DNA of 57,593 bases from a virus. Position 1 is the stretch's first letter. Each line of letters begins with the position of its first letter. Shown here in pieces: positions 6,877 to 13,799 of the stretch. The position numbers were made by a program, and so were the translations under genes. Location: positions 1 to 57,593 of IMG/VR virus record IMGVR_UViG_3300033153_010811. One strand, 5' to 3'. The notes under the pieces were generated by a model. That model was not told the origin of the DNA, made no database searches, and saw only the letters and a list, made by a program, of their open reading frames with translations.

Positions 6877-7557
6877 ATGGACCAAATGCTAAAAAAAATC
6901 CAGTTTTATTATGGAATAGATTCATCTGATTACGGCGCCCCATCTTTGCCGTACGATTATGAGGAACCGCTCCTATCTAAAAAGCCTCGCAAGTGGCCAC
7001 CGATCACACTGGAAATGCATAAAAAAATTAAACAATTGTACTTAAACAAAAGATATTGCAGTGGAGAAGTAAAAAAATTCGCCAGGCAACACGGCTTGCC
7101 TCGATGGAAAATAACCCGTTATGCTCAACGCATGGGTTGGATTGCCAAACAAAAAAAAGCCCCTGTTTGGACAGATAGAGAAATTAGAATCCTAAAGCAG
7201 AACGCACACCACTCGCCGGAAACCATTCAGAGAAGATTAAAAAGAATTGGTTTCAGGAGAAGCCTCGCCAGTATCATTTTAAAACGAAAACGCATGCGTT
7301 TTATCGCAAATATAGATGGACAGAGCGCAAACTCATTAGCTATGTGTTTAGGTGAAGATGGTCATTTTGTAACAAAAATGATTAAGAACGGCTTACTTAA
7401 GGCTAAAAGGCGAATCCAAAACCGGACGCCTCAACAGGGCGGCAATGTATATATAATTAGAGATAAAGACGTAAAAGACTTCATTGTTAATAATATTCAC
7501 ATGATTGACTTGCGGAAGGTAGATAAATATTGGTTTGTTGATATATTAACCAACTAA
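6877..7557 (+). CDS. Putative HTH/Myb-like DNA-binding protein
   Basis: An HTH-like stretch occurs near residues 55-80 (GEVKKFARQHGLPRWKI then TRYAQRMGW) and a Myb/SANT-like stretch follows (PVWTDREIRILKQNAHHS, ~98). A similar HTH phrase occurs in the 52866-53408 product. The C-terminus resembles helix-rich regulators. The frame stays open upstream to 6778; I chose ATG 6877, but no start has a clear SD. A regulatory role is inferred. Confidence 0.55.
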   Translation: MDQMLKKIQFYYGIDSSDYGAPSLPYDYEEPLLSKKPRKWPPITLEMHKKIKQLYLNKRYCSGEVKKFARQHGLPRWKITRYAQRMGWIAKQKKAPVWTDREIRILKQNAHHSPETIQRRLKRIGFRRSLASIILKRKRMRFIANIDGQSANSLAMCLGEDGHFVTKMIKNGLLKAKRRIQNRTPQQGGNVYIIRDKDVKDFIVNNIHMIDLRKVDKYWFVDILTN

Positions 7558-7664
7558 AGCTATGACTCTAAAATATTTTTGCAAATGCTGACTTCGCTAT
7601 CTTAATCCTGTGGACAGGTGCGATTGTCGGAAAATATGGCCGGGGGAGCCGTTGAAAGAGGAAT

Positions 7665-7997
7665 ATGAAGAAGAAAATCTATTTAGCGTGTCCTTTCAGC
7701 CACCCAGACCCGAAAGTAAGAGAGTGGAGAGTTGAACAGGCAAGCAAAAAGGCCGCTGAATTAATGGAGTCTGGATATTTAGTTTTCAGCCCTTTAAGTC
7801 ATTCTGTCCCGATTTCTAAATATTGTCGAGTTGACCCTTGTGATAATGATTTTTGGTTAGAGCAGGACCTCTGGATTCTTAGCAGTTGTGATGAGATCCG
7901 TGTTTTGTGTTTACCTGGATGGGAAAGATCTGAAGGTATAAAAGTGGAACTTGAGATTGCTAAGTCTTTAGGAAAAGTTTTATATTTGACATGTTAA
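7665..7997 (+). CDS. DUF1937 nucleotide-hydrolase/deoxyribosyltransferase-like protein
   Basis: The 110-residue product starts KIYLACPFSHPDPKVREWRV and continues LMESGYLVFSPLSHS, ending with SEGIKVELEIAKSLGK. This is the DUF1937/DUF4406 pattern, related to nucleoside 2-deoxyribosyltransferases, with the C-terminal glutamate in the usual position. It may act on nucleotides or nucleotide-derived metabolites. AGAGG precedes the ATG. Confidence 0.7.
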   Translation: MKKKIYLACPFSHPDPKVREWRVEQASKKAAELMESGYLVFSPLSHSVPISKYCRVDPCDNDFWLEQDLWILSSCDEIRVLCLPGWERSEGIKVELEIAKSLGKVLYLTC

Positions 7998-8866
7998 TAC
8001 GAGACCACTATCAAAATTTTAAGAGGTATAATCTTCCGAAAGCACAATTAATTATTGCCGACATCCCTTACAATATTGGTATAAACGCATATGGCTCCAA
8101 CCCGGCATGGTATATTGACGGAGATAACTCAAAAGGCGAAAGTGATCTTGCCGGCAAGAAGTTTTTCGCAACTGATGAGAATTTCAATTCTGCTGAATTT
8201 ATGCATTTTTGCAGCAAGATGATGAGAAAAGAGCCTAAAAAAAAGGGTTGTGCGCCTGCAATGATAATCTTTTGCTCGTTCGAGCAGCAACACGGATTAA
8301 TTGAACTTGCAAAACGGTATAACATAAAGAAATATATAAATTTAATTTTTAGAAAGAATTTTAGCGCGCAAGTTCTAAAGGCAAATATGAGAATTGTAAA
8401 TAACGCTGAATATGGTTTATTATTGTTTAGAGATAAGCTTCCAAAATTCAACAACAACGGAAAAATGATATTTAATATAATTGATTGGGAAAAGGATAAA
8501 AATACCAGCCCGTTATATGAAAAAATTCATCCTAATCAAAAGCCAATCCCTTTGCTCGAAAAACTAATAAATATTTTCACGGATGAGGGTGATGTGGTAG
8601 CCGATCCTGTAGCTGGGAGTGGATCGACAATAATAGCAGCAGAAAATCTTAACCGGAAGGCTTATGGTTTTGAAATAGATAGGAAAATTTATCAAAAAGC
8701 AGAAAAATGGATTAATTATAATAAAAAAGTTCGAGAAGAAATAAACAAAACGCTATTTTCACAAACGCTTCTAAATAAAACAGATCCAGGGCAAATGTAT
8801 TTATGGGGGAATTATGGGAACAAAACTGAAACGCAGAAAAAAGACCCGAAAGCAGAAAATAGCTGA
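7991..8866 (+). CDS. N4/N6-type DNA methyltransferase
   Basis: The 291-residue protein has catalytic motif IV as DIPYNIG (~22) and, near the C-terminus, the SAM motif DPVAGSGSTIIAAENLNRK (~199) followed by GFEID. Motif IV before motif I is the beta-class order. The HPNQKP motif (~177) is also typical. It would methylate adenine or N4-cytosine in a specific site, likely for anti-restriction. It overlaps the previous gene by seven bases. Confidence 0.85.
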   Translation: MLIRDHYQNFKRYNLPKAQLIIADIPYNIGINAYGSNPAWYIDGDNSKGESDLAGKKFFATDENFNSAEFMHFCSKMMRKEPKKKGCAPAMIIFCSFEQQHGLIELAKRYNIKKYINLIFRKNFSAQVLKANMRIVNNAEYGLLLFRDKLPKFNNNGKMIFNIIDWEKDKNTSPLYEKIHPNQKPIPLLEKLINIFTDEGDVVADPVAGSGSTIIAAENLNRKAYGFEIDRKIYQKAEKWINYNKKVREEINKTLFSQTLLNKTDPGQMYLWGNYGNKTETQKKDPKAENS

Positions 8867-9002
8867 GGGGCATCTAACTTGTAGATCAGAAAAAACGCCA
8901 AGGTCTCTGATTAGGGCGTTAAACAAAATGTCGTTAGAGGAGATACAAATTAAACGTGTCCAAACTATCCATGATGCAGGAACAATCAATACGGGACGAT
9001 AG
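8814..9002 (+). CDS. Hypothetical 62-aa basic protein
   Basis: The frame begins MGTKLKRRKKTRKQKIAEGH and overlaps the methyltransferase end and the next zinc gene. Its high Lys/Arg content would suit nucleic-acid binding, but overlap on both sides makes coding status uncertain. Confidence 0.35.
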   Translation: MGTKLKRRKKTRKQKIAEGHLTCRSEKTPRSLIRALNKMSLEEIQIKRVQTIHDAGTINTGR

Positions 9003-9159
9003 GGGGAATTGCCGTTGCCCGTATTGTGGGAAATATCGCAAACGATCTGAGTTTGAGGAACAATCCCCTCATGTACCATTGATCGATGCAGACAGTAAAA
9101 TTATGGGCCATCTCCATGTTGCGGCAGCGTGCAAATATTGCTTTGAAGCGAAATATTAA
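8956..9159 (+). CDS. Zinc-ribbon protein, 3' end rebuilt by insertion
   Basis: The GTG-initiated frame (AGGAG upstream) gives a 67-residue protein with CRCPYCGKY (~19-27) and CKYC (~61-64), a four-cysteine zinc ribbon. The last codons CKYCFEAKY lie in a 27-bp segment that is repeated after the next gene, at 9899-9925, where it would read CKYCLEAE. Probably the 3' end was duplicated when the PAPS-reductase-like gene was inserted. Confidence 0.55.
   Translation: MSKLSMMQEQSIRDDRGNCRCPYCGKYRKRSEFEEQSPHVPLIDADSKIMGHLHVAAACKYCFEAKY
9130..9156 (+). repeat. Direct repeat, left copy flanking the PAPS-reductase gene
   Basis: TGCAAATATTGCTTTGAAGC followed by GAAATA. The right copy at 9899-9925 differs at only about three of 27 positions. 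The two copies bracket the gene at 9162-9896 almost exactly. Confidence 0.75.
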
Positions 9160-9161
9160 AA

Positions 9162-9896
9162 ATGGTTAGAACAAATAATATAGTTTCCTTGTCCGGCGGG
9201 AAAGACAGCACGGCCATGCTGTTGATGATGATTGAACATAAAATACCAATACATTCAGTAGTTTTTTTTGATACTGGATGGGAATTTCCACAAATGTATG
9301 GACACATAGATCTTATAGAAGAAAAGACAGGAATAAAAATATGGAGGTTGCACCCAAGATTGCCATTTGAATATTGGATGCTTCACAGACCCATTGTAGC
9401 AAGGAAAGGCAAATTAAAAGGTAAAATACATAGAATTGGTTATGGTTGGCCTTCTATGTCAAGAAGATGGTGCACAACAGAGAAAGTTGGAGCGATTGAA
9501 TATTTTTCCAAACCTATTCCAAATGTAGTTAATTGTATAGGATATGCTTCTAATGAAGATAGAAAGGTTTCTAATCCAAAATATAAAACAAGATTTCCTT
9601 TACAAGAATGGGATATAACAGAAAAAGACGCCTTAGAATATTGTTATAATAAGGGATATAATTGGGGTGGATTATATAAATTATTTAGGAGGGTGTCTTG
9701 TTATTGTTGCCCATTGCAAAGAATTGACGAATTAAGAACATTAAGAAAGCATTTTCCAGATCTTTGGAAAAAAATGTTAGAAATGGATCAAGCAAGACCA
9801 GAACATAACATAGGGTTTAAGGGATATAAAACAGTTAAAGATTTAGAAAGAAGATTTTATTATGAAGATTGTCAAATTAAATTGCCGTTGTCGTAA
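9162..9896 (+). CDS. PAPS-reductase-like PP-loop protein
   Basis: The 244-residue protein starts with SLSGGKDSTAMLLMMIE, the PP-loop of adenosine-nucleotide alpha-hydrolases, and has FFDTGWEFP (~34) and a CTTEK motif (~108). A Cys-rich block SCYCCPLQRIDELR (~180) matches phage PAPS-reductase-like proteins, some of which serve DNA phosphorothioation (DndC-like) or sulfur activation. Codon use is more AT-rich than its neighbours, and direct repeats flank it, so it looks inserted. The substrate is not known. Confidence 0.75.
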   Translation: MVRTNNIVSLSGGKDSTAMLLMMIEHKIPIHSVVFFDTGWEFPQMYGHIDLIEEKTGIKIWRLHPRLPFEYWMLHRPIVARKGKLKGKIHRIGYGWPSMSRRWCTTEKVGAIEYFSKPIPNVVNCIGYASNEDRKVSNPKYKTRFPLQEWDITEKDALEYCYNKGYNWGGLYKLFRRVSCYCCPLQRIDELRTLRKHFPDLWKKMLEMDQARPEHNIGFKGYKTVKDLERRFYYEDCQIKLPLS

Positions 9897-9898
9897 CA

Positions 9899-9925
9899 TG
9901 CAAATATTGCCTTGAAGCGGAATAA
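9899..9925 (+). repeat. Direct repeat, right copy
   Basis: TGCAAATATTGCCTTGAAGC then GGAATA. It repeats the 3' end of the zinc-ribbon gene at 9130-9156 and would restore a plausible original C-terminus, CKYCLEAE. Confidence 0.75.
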
Positions 9926-9991
9926 TCCTTGACATGACGCGGTATCACAGCCGAGCATGTTCCAAGAGGCTTTTGTATTTTGGAGGTTGTG

Positions 9992-10615
9992 TTGCAATAC
10001 TTAAAAATCAAAAATTGGAAAAAATATCAGCATTATAAAGACCGAAACCCACCTTGGATTAAATTTTACCACTCAATTCTTGATGATTATATTTACTCTT
10101 GCTTGCAAGATGATAGCAAATTGCTACTTATAACATTACTTTTATTAGCGGGGAAAACCAATAATAAAATCCCATATGATATCAAATGGATACAAAATAA
10201 ATCTATGATTAAGAAAAAGATAAATTTAAAAGAATTATTAAGTTCTGGCTTTGTTTTTGTTGATGATGGTGATAGCAATTTGATAGCAGATGAATATCAA
10301 GATGCTACCCTTAGAAGAGAAGAGAAGAGTAAGAGAAGAGAAGAGAAGAAATTTGTACCACCCACCGTTGACGATGTAATAAAATATTTTCAAGAAAATG
10401 GGTATTCCGAAAAATTAGGAAAAAACGCTTTTTATTATTATGAAGAAGGTGATTGGAAAGATAGCCGAGGTCAATCCGTCCGAAACTGGAAACAGAAAAT
10501 GCGCGGGGTTTGGTTTAAGCCAGAGAATAAGCAAAATAACGATGCCGGCAGAGTCCAACCAAAGGAATTTAAAACACCTGATTATCTTAAAAATATAACT
10601 AAAGATATAGGTTAG
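9992..10615 (+). CDS. Replication-initiation/DnaD-like protein
   Basis: Near the N-terminus the protein has the phage replication-protein block IKNWKKYQHYKDRNPPWIKF, followed by a winged-helix-like region (DDSKLLLITLLLLAGK). A charged linker leads to a C-terminal segment with FQENGYSEKLGKNAFYYYE and GVWFKPE, resembling DnaD/replisome organisers. Start placed at TTG 9992, five bases after GGAGG; TTG 9980 is an alternative. It probably loads the host helicase at the phage origin. Confidence 0.6.
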   Translation: MQYLKIKNWKKYQHYKDRNPPWIKFYHSILDDYIYSCLQDDSKLLLITLLLLAGKTNNKIPYDIKWIQNKSMIKKKINLKELLSSGFVFVDDGDSNLIADEYQDATLRREEKSKRREEKKFVPPTVDDVIKYFQENGYSEKLGKNAFYYYEEGDWKDSRGQSVRNWKQKMRGVWFKPENKQNNDAGRVQPKEFKTPDYLKNITKDIG

Positions 10616-10714
10616 ATTTAATCAACTACGAAATGGCGAAAAGTGAAGAAAAAGCAATAAGAAAATCTTTATTGTTTTTTATCAGGCAAAAACACAATAA
10701 ACAGGAGGTTAGGG

Positions 10715-11032
10715 ATGAATGATGAAGCGGGTTGGAAACTAGTTGGGTTTGCGTTGATGTTATTGAGTGCCGCAATAATGGTATTTTCCATTATCGGGGT
10801 GTATGACTCTTTTTGGCATGTCCCGGCAAAAAACGCAGCGATATATCAACTATCTCAAAAAAATGAATTGTTGCAGGCCGAAAACCGTAAAATGAAAATA
10901 GCTATGCGTTTTGAGAATCTTTTCACAACCTTTGCGAACCCTAATCAAATGATCGACTTCAAAGAACTCGAAAATTACATCTGCGAAAAGCGCGGGTTCT
11001 GTTTAGATCCGGTCGATAAGAGGGTAAAATAA
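10715..11032 (+). CDS. Small membrane protein with coiled coil
   Basis: The 105-residue product has one transmembrane helix (residues ~8-30, VGFALMLLSAAIMVFSIIGV) then a coiled coil (AIYQLSQKNELLQAENRKMK) and a soluble tail. GGAGG precedes the ATG, and the stop overlaps the RuvC start (TAATG). The role is unknown; a link to the array locus downstream is only positional. Confidence 0.6.
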   Translation: MNDEAGWKLVGFALMLLSAAIMVFSIIGVYDSFWHVPAKNAAIYQLSQKNELLQAENRKMKIAMRFENLFTTFANPNQMIDFKELENYICEKRGFCLDPVDKRVK

Positions 11033-11496
11033 TGCGCGTGTTAGCAATAGACCCAGGTCCTGTCGAGTCGGCCTATGTTCAATGGGATGGGGAAAATATT
11101 GAAGGGTTTGGCCTGGAAGATAATGAGGCTATGCTTGATTTAGTAAGTTCGGTCGGGGAAGCTCCTAAAAATATGGTTATCGAACAAGTACGCTCATATG
11201 GGATGCCAGTCGGTGCTACCGTTTTCGACACGGTGTTTTGGACAGGCCGATTTTGCCAGGCCTGGCATGGTGATTTTTGGCTGGTGCCGAGAATAGAAAT
11301 CAAGCAACACATTTGCCATGATTCCAGGGCGAAGGATAGCAATATCAGACAGGCCCTTATTGATAGGTTTGAGCCAGATTTAAAACCGCGACAAAGACCT
11401 AAAGGAATTTTAAAGGGTGTTAAAAAAGACATCTGGCAAGCATTTGCCTTAGCGGTTTTTTTTGTGGACGTGCGAAGTAATCAGGTGCGATTGTAA
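11032..11496 (+). CDS. RuvC-like nuclease/Holliday-junction resolvase
   Basis: The 154-residue protein has the RNase H-fold catalytic pattern of RuvC: first acidic residue in LAIDPGPVES (~7), second in NMVIEQVRSYG (~49), and a last acidic residue in KDIWQAFALAVFF (~139). Stand-alone RuvC-like resolvases are common in phages and process recombination intermediates. Here the stop codon lies five bases before the first motif of the repeat array. In TIGR-Tas systems, as I recall, one class fuses a RuvC domain to a Nop domain (TasR), so this gene could also be a separate nuclease subunit. The resolvase reading is the default. Confidence 0.75.
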   Translation: MRVLAIDPGPVESAYVQWDGENIEGFGLEDNEAMLDLVSSVGEAPKNMVIEQVRSYGMPVGATVFDTVFWTGRFCQAWHGDFWLVPRIEIKQHICHDSRAKDSNIRQALIDRFEPDLKPRQRPKGILKGVKKDIWQAFALAVFFVDVRSNQVRL

Positions 11497-11501
11497 ATAT
11501 A

Positions 11502-11735
11502 TGCGAGCCAACGAAAAACTGAAACCTACTGGCGGTGTGCGAGCCAATATAAAAATAAAGCCCAGGTATGGATTGCGAGCCATTACATTTTTGAAACCCA
11601 GTGAAAGCATGCGAGCCAACATTGTATTAAAACCCATACGATCTATGCGAGCCATCTCGATATTGAAACCCAAGCCCAATGTGCGAGCCAGCAGATGCTT
11701 GAAATCCACAAAATTGATGCGAAAACTTAACCCAA
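11502..11735 (+). repeat. TIGR-like array 1: six 36-bp units
   Basis: Motif 1 (TGCGAGCCA) starts at 11502, 11538, 11574, 11610, 11646 and 11682, exactly 36 bp apart. Motif 2 (TGAAACCCA or close variants) starts 18 bp later each time. Variable 9-bp segments lie between. Segment pairs are acgaaaaac/ctggcggtg, atataaaaa/ggtatggat, ttacatttt/gtgaaagca, acattgtat/tacgatcta, tctcgatat/agcccaatg, gcagatgct/caaaattga. A degenerate TGCGAAAAC at 11718 ends the array, then TTAACCCA and a GGAG ribosome site. The frame is open through this array, but array 3 shows it need not be. Confidence 0.9.
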
Positions 11736-11751
11736 AAAAAGGAGAATAATT

Positions 11752-12378
11752 ATGCAATTCAAAATTGAAGAATTAAAAAAACGGTACGACAAAAAGAGTG
11801 TGGGGCAATGTGTCGCTGAAGCGAAAAGCCTTAACGAAAAAATGATCCAGCGAGGGGAGGAACTTGTCAGCTTACTCTGGTATCTCGAAAAAACCAAGCG
11901 ATTTCGCGAGTACAAAGGGTATGAGAAAATTGCTTTCAATGTTTTTGTCTTTGAAGTTTGCCACATTCCATACAACCGCTATAGGCAGCTTGCTTATGCT
12001 TACAATTGGTACCCCGTAGAATCGAGGGAATACGGTCCCCAGACCATTCAGAGGATTAGAAGTAAGGTCGGGGTTGTAAAAATCCCGAAGGTGCTGGGCG
12101 AAATTAAGAAAAAGGTTAGTAAAATAACGGCACCAGAGAAAAAACGAGAGGCGATTGAACAGGTTATTAAAAAATACGCGCCTCCGAAAAAAACTATCCC
12201 ATCGACCGATACGAAAGCATATTGGAAAAGCAAGTATGAGGAATTGTTGGAAAAGTATAAATTTCTCGAAAAAGAGAACGATGAAATGCGCAAACAATTA
12301 GCAAGGCAAAGAGTACCGCTGGAAAATTTCATGAAGATCCGGAACCTCATTCAAGAGGATTCGGTTCTATTACAGTAG
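11752..12378 (+). CDS. Unknown 208-aa protein between guide-like arrays
   Basis: The N-terminal half is helical and aromatic (LVSLLWYLEKTKRFREYKG, ~44; YNRYRQLAYAYNWYPVE, ~77), and could hold a DNA-binding fold. The C-terminal part is basic, with a coiled coil (KYEELLEKYKFLEKENDEM, ~162-182). The start is set by AAAGGAG eight bases upstream of ATG 11752. It lies between arrays 1 and 2 on the same strand, so probably belongs to the same locus. I do not recognise the family; roles in array expression, acquisition or as a partner of the Nop-like protein are all possible. Confidence 0.65.
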   Translation: MQFKIEELKKRYDKKSVGQCVAEAKSLNEKMIQRGEELVSLLWYLEKTKRFREYKGYEKIAFNVFVFEVCHIPYNRYRQLAYAYNWYPVESREYGPQTIQRIRSKVGVVKIPKVLGEIKKKVSKITAPEKKREAIEQVIKKYAPPKKTIPSTDTKAYWKSKYEELLEKYKFLEKENDEMRKQLARQRVPLENFMKIRNLIQEDSVLLQ

Positions 12379-12383
12379 AGTAG

Positions 12384-12511
12384 CACAAGCCGTCTCAATC
12401 ATAAAACCCAACGGAGCAATGCGAGCCAAAAAAGCCTTACTGAAACCCGTGGGTTACATGCGAGCCAAGGGGTGTTTGAAACCCACCGAATTGATGCGAA
12501 ACCATAACCCA
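12384..12511 (+). repeat. TIGR-like array 2: about three units
   Basis: Motif 1 occurs degenerate at 12384 (CACAAGCCG) and intact at 12420 and 12459. Motif 2 occurs at 12402 (TAAAACCCA), 12441 (TGAAACCCG) and 12477. Segment pairs are tctcaatca/acggagcaa, aaaaagccttac/tgggttaca, aggggtgtt/ccgaattga. One segment is 12 rather than 9 nt. The segment tgggttaca, with its preceding TGAAACCCG, also occurs in array 3. The end (TGCGAAACC, then ATAACCCAAAAAAAGGAG) nearly copies the end of array 1. Confidence 0.85.
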
Positions 12512-12528
12512 AAAAAAGGAGAAAAATT

Positions 12529-13386
12529 ATGAACACCAAATGGAACGAAATATCGAACGAATTAAACTATGCGATTAAGAATTACAATGGTATAGTAAAA
12601 CAGATCGTACAGATCAAAAACCGAGCACATGCTTATGGGATTGACCCGAAACACGAAGTTCTAATCCATGGCAAGATCGCAAAAGACGGCACTTCCAGAA
12701 TGCAGGGCCTGGAATCATTGAAGGGTGTGGCAGCGCGAAAGATCGGTCGAATCCTGAAGGACTTCCCGATCTGGACCGAATGGCTTGACAATGTTCCGGG
12801 GATCGGTATGGTCATCGGCGGGCAGCTTATAGCACTTTATTATTTTAAGAATATCCCGATCTGCTCTAAATGCGGCGCTGACCTGAACGATAATTTCGAT
12901 TGCCCCATCTGCACAATGAAGGCGAAAGGACAGGGTATCCTTAAGTTCAGAGTGGAGCTTCGAGACTTCCCGACAATATCAAGCTGGTGGCATTTCATGG
13001 GCCGGCACGTAATAAAGGGGAAAATACCAACAAAAGGAAATGTTAAAAAACTAAAGGCCGGCGATTCGGGAAAGCTGGTCGATTGGTCATTCAGTGGTAA
13101 GAAGTTAGGATACGATTTTAAGGAGTCAATCAATAAAATGCCCAGCGACAACAAATACAAAGCATACGCAGAAAAACGAAAGCGGTACCGTGAGGAAACA
13201 CACCCGAACGCCACAAAGGGACACCGCCATAACATGGCATGGAACGAGGCCTGGAAGTTGTTCCTATCGCATTTTTGGCAGGTCGATCATATACTGAGCG
13301 GTGCAGAGATGACTAAGCCGTGGTGTGTTCAACACGGGGGGCATGACCAGAGTTCGATAATCCGACCGTTTTATTTTGAAACTTAA
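12529..13386 (+). CDS. Nop/IS110-C-terminal-like protein, candidate Tas effector
   Basis: The 285-residue protein has a helical N-terminal region (~1-85), then DNVPGIGMVIGGQLIALYYF (~86-105), a PGxG helical element found in Nop domains and in the C-terminal domain of IS110 transposases. A CSKCG...CPIC zinc-ribbon-like insertion follows (~111-127), then DFPTISSWWHFMGRHV (~145) and KGHRHNMAWNEAWKLFLSHF (~223), comparable to the basic RGK-type helix of Nop proteins. Nop domains bind guide RNP scaffolds. Arrays flank it on both sides. I see no HNH or RuvC motif in it, so it would be a nuclease-less Tas or would work with the RuvC-like gene upstream. The similarity is by eye and the assignment is inference. 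Confidence 0.65.
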   Translation: MNTKWNEISNELNYAIKNYNGIVKQIVQIKNRAHAYGIDPKHEVLIHGKIAKDGTSRMQGLESLKGVAARKIGRILKDFPIWTEWLDNVPGIGMVIGGQLIALYYFKNIPICSKCGADLNDNFDCPICTMKAKGQGILKFRVELRDFPTISSWWHFMGRHVIKGKIPTKGNVKKLKAGDSGKLVDWSFSGKKLGYDFKESINKMPSDNKYKAYAEKRKRYREETHPNATKGHRHNMAWNEAWKLFLSHFWQVDHILSGAEMTKPWCVQHGGHDQSSIIRPFYFET

Positions 13387-13396
13387 TTATAAAATA

Positions 13397-13693
13397 TGCG
13401 AGCCACGCCGCGCCTGGAACCCAAAGGAAATGTGCGAGCCATTTTCAATTTGAAACCCACTTGACATATGCGAGCCGGTCGCTAATTGAAGCCCAAAGAT
13501 CGAATGCGAGCCATTACTTCTCTGAAACCCAGCGAAACGGTGCGAGCCAAAGAGCTGTTGAAACCCGTGGGTTACATGCGAGCCATGAGAGGCGTGAAAA
13601 CTACTGAGATGATGCGAGCCAAGAATTGTTTGAAACCCATTGATGTCGTGCGAGCCACCACCATCTTGAAACCCATTGGCGGCATGCGACCTC
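13397..13693 (+). repeat. TIGR-like array 3: eight 36-bp units
   Basis: Motif 1 starts at 13397, 13433, 13469, 13505, 13541, 13577, 13613 and 13649, always 36 bp apart, with motif 2 18 bp after each. Segment pairs: cgccgcgcc/aaggaaatg, ttttcaatt/cttgacata, gtcgctaat/aagatcgaa, ttacttctc/gcgaaacgg, aagagctgt/tgggttaca, tgagaggcg/ctgagatga, agaattgtt/ttgatgtcg, ccaccatct/ttggcggca. Stop codons fall in the repeat frame (TGA near 13461, TAA near 13484), yet the motifs stay intact, so the array is conserved as nucleic acid, not as protein. A last partial motif TGCGACCTC (13685) runs into the terminator. Confidence 0.92.
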
Positions 13694-13696
13694 ACC

Positions 13697-13747
13697 CCAA
13701 AAACCCCCTGAGAAGCCCTCAGAGGCTTTTCTCGGGGTTTTTTTGGG
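13697..13747 (+). terminator. Strong terminator closing the array locus
   Basis: AAAACCCC...TGAGAAGCC pairs with GGCTTTTCTC..GGGGTTTT around a short loop, followed by seven T residues. The mirror side has a T-run too, so it can also stop the leftward Dam transcript. It closes the array locus only four bases after the last partial motif. Confidence 0.85.
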
Positions 13748-13799
13748 ATAGGTAAGGGGAGAGATAGGTAAGAGTAAAAGGGTCCTTAAAAAAGCCGCC

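Noticed and set aside
7562-7660. Short frame with CKC and CDC cysteines interrupted by TGA at 7589
   Set aside because: It runs without a proper end into the DUF1937 gene and has no ribosome site.
10633-10722. 29-codon basic frame
   Set aside because: It ends across the next gene's start but has no ribosome site and no recognisable feature.
11462-11749. Open 95-codon frame with 12-aa repeats across array 1
   Set aside because: The same repeat frame in array 3 has stops while motifs stay exact; the open frame is a by-product of a 36-bp, stop-free motif pair.
11502-13693. CRISPR array
   Set aside because: Repeats are 9 bp and alternate between two sequences, variable segments are 9 bp, and there are no Cas genes.
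13387-13755. Open frames on both strands across array 3
   Set aside because: They are shadows of the repeat; no ribosome site, and minus-strand GSHxxxGFQ repeats simply mirror the motifs.
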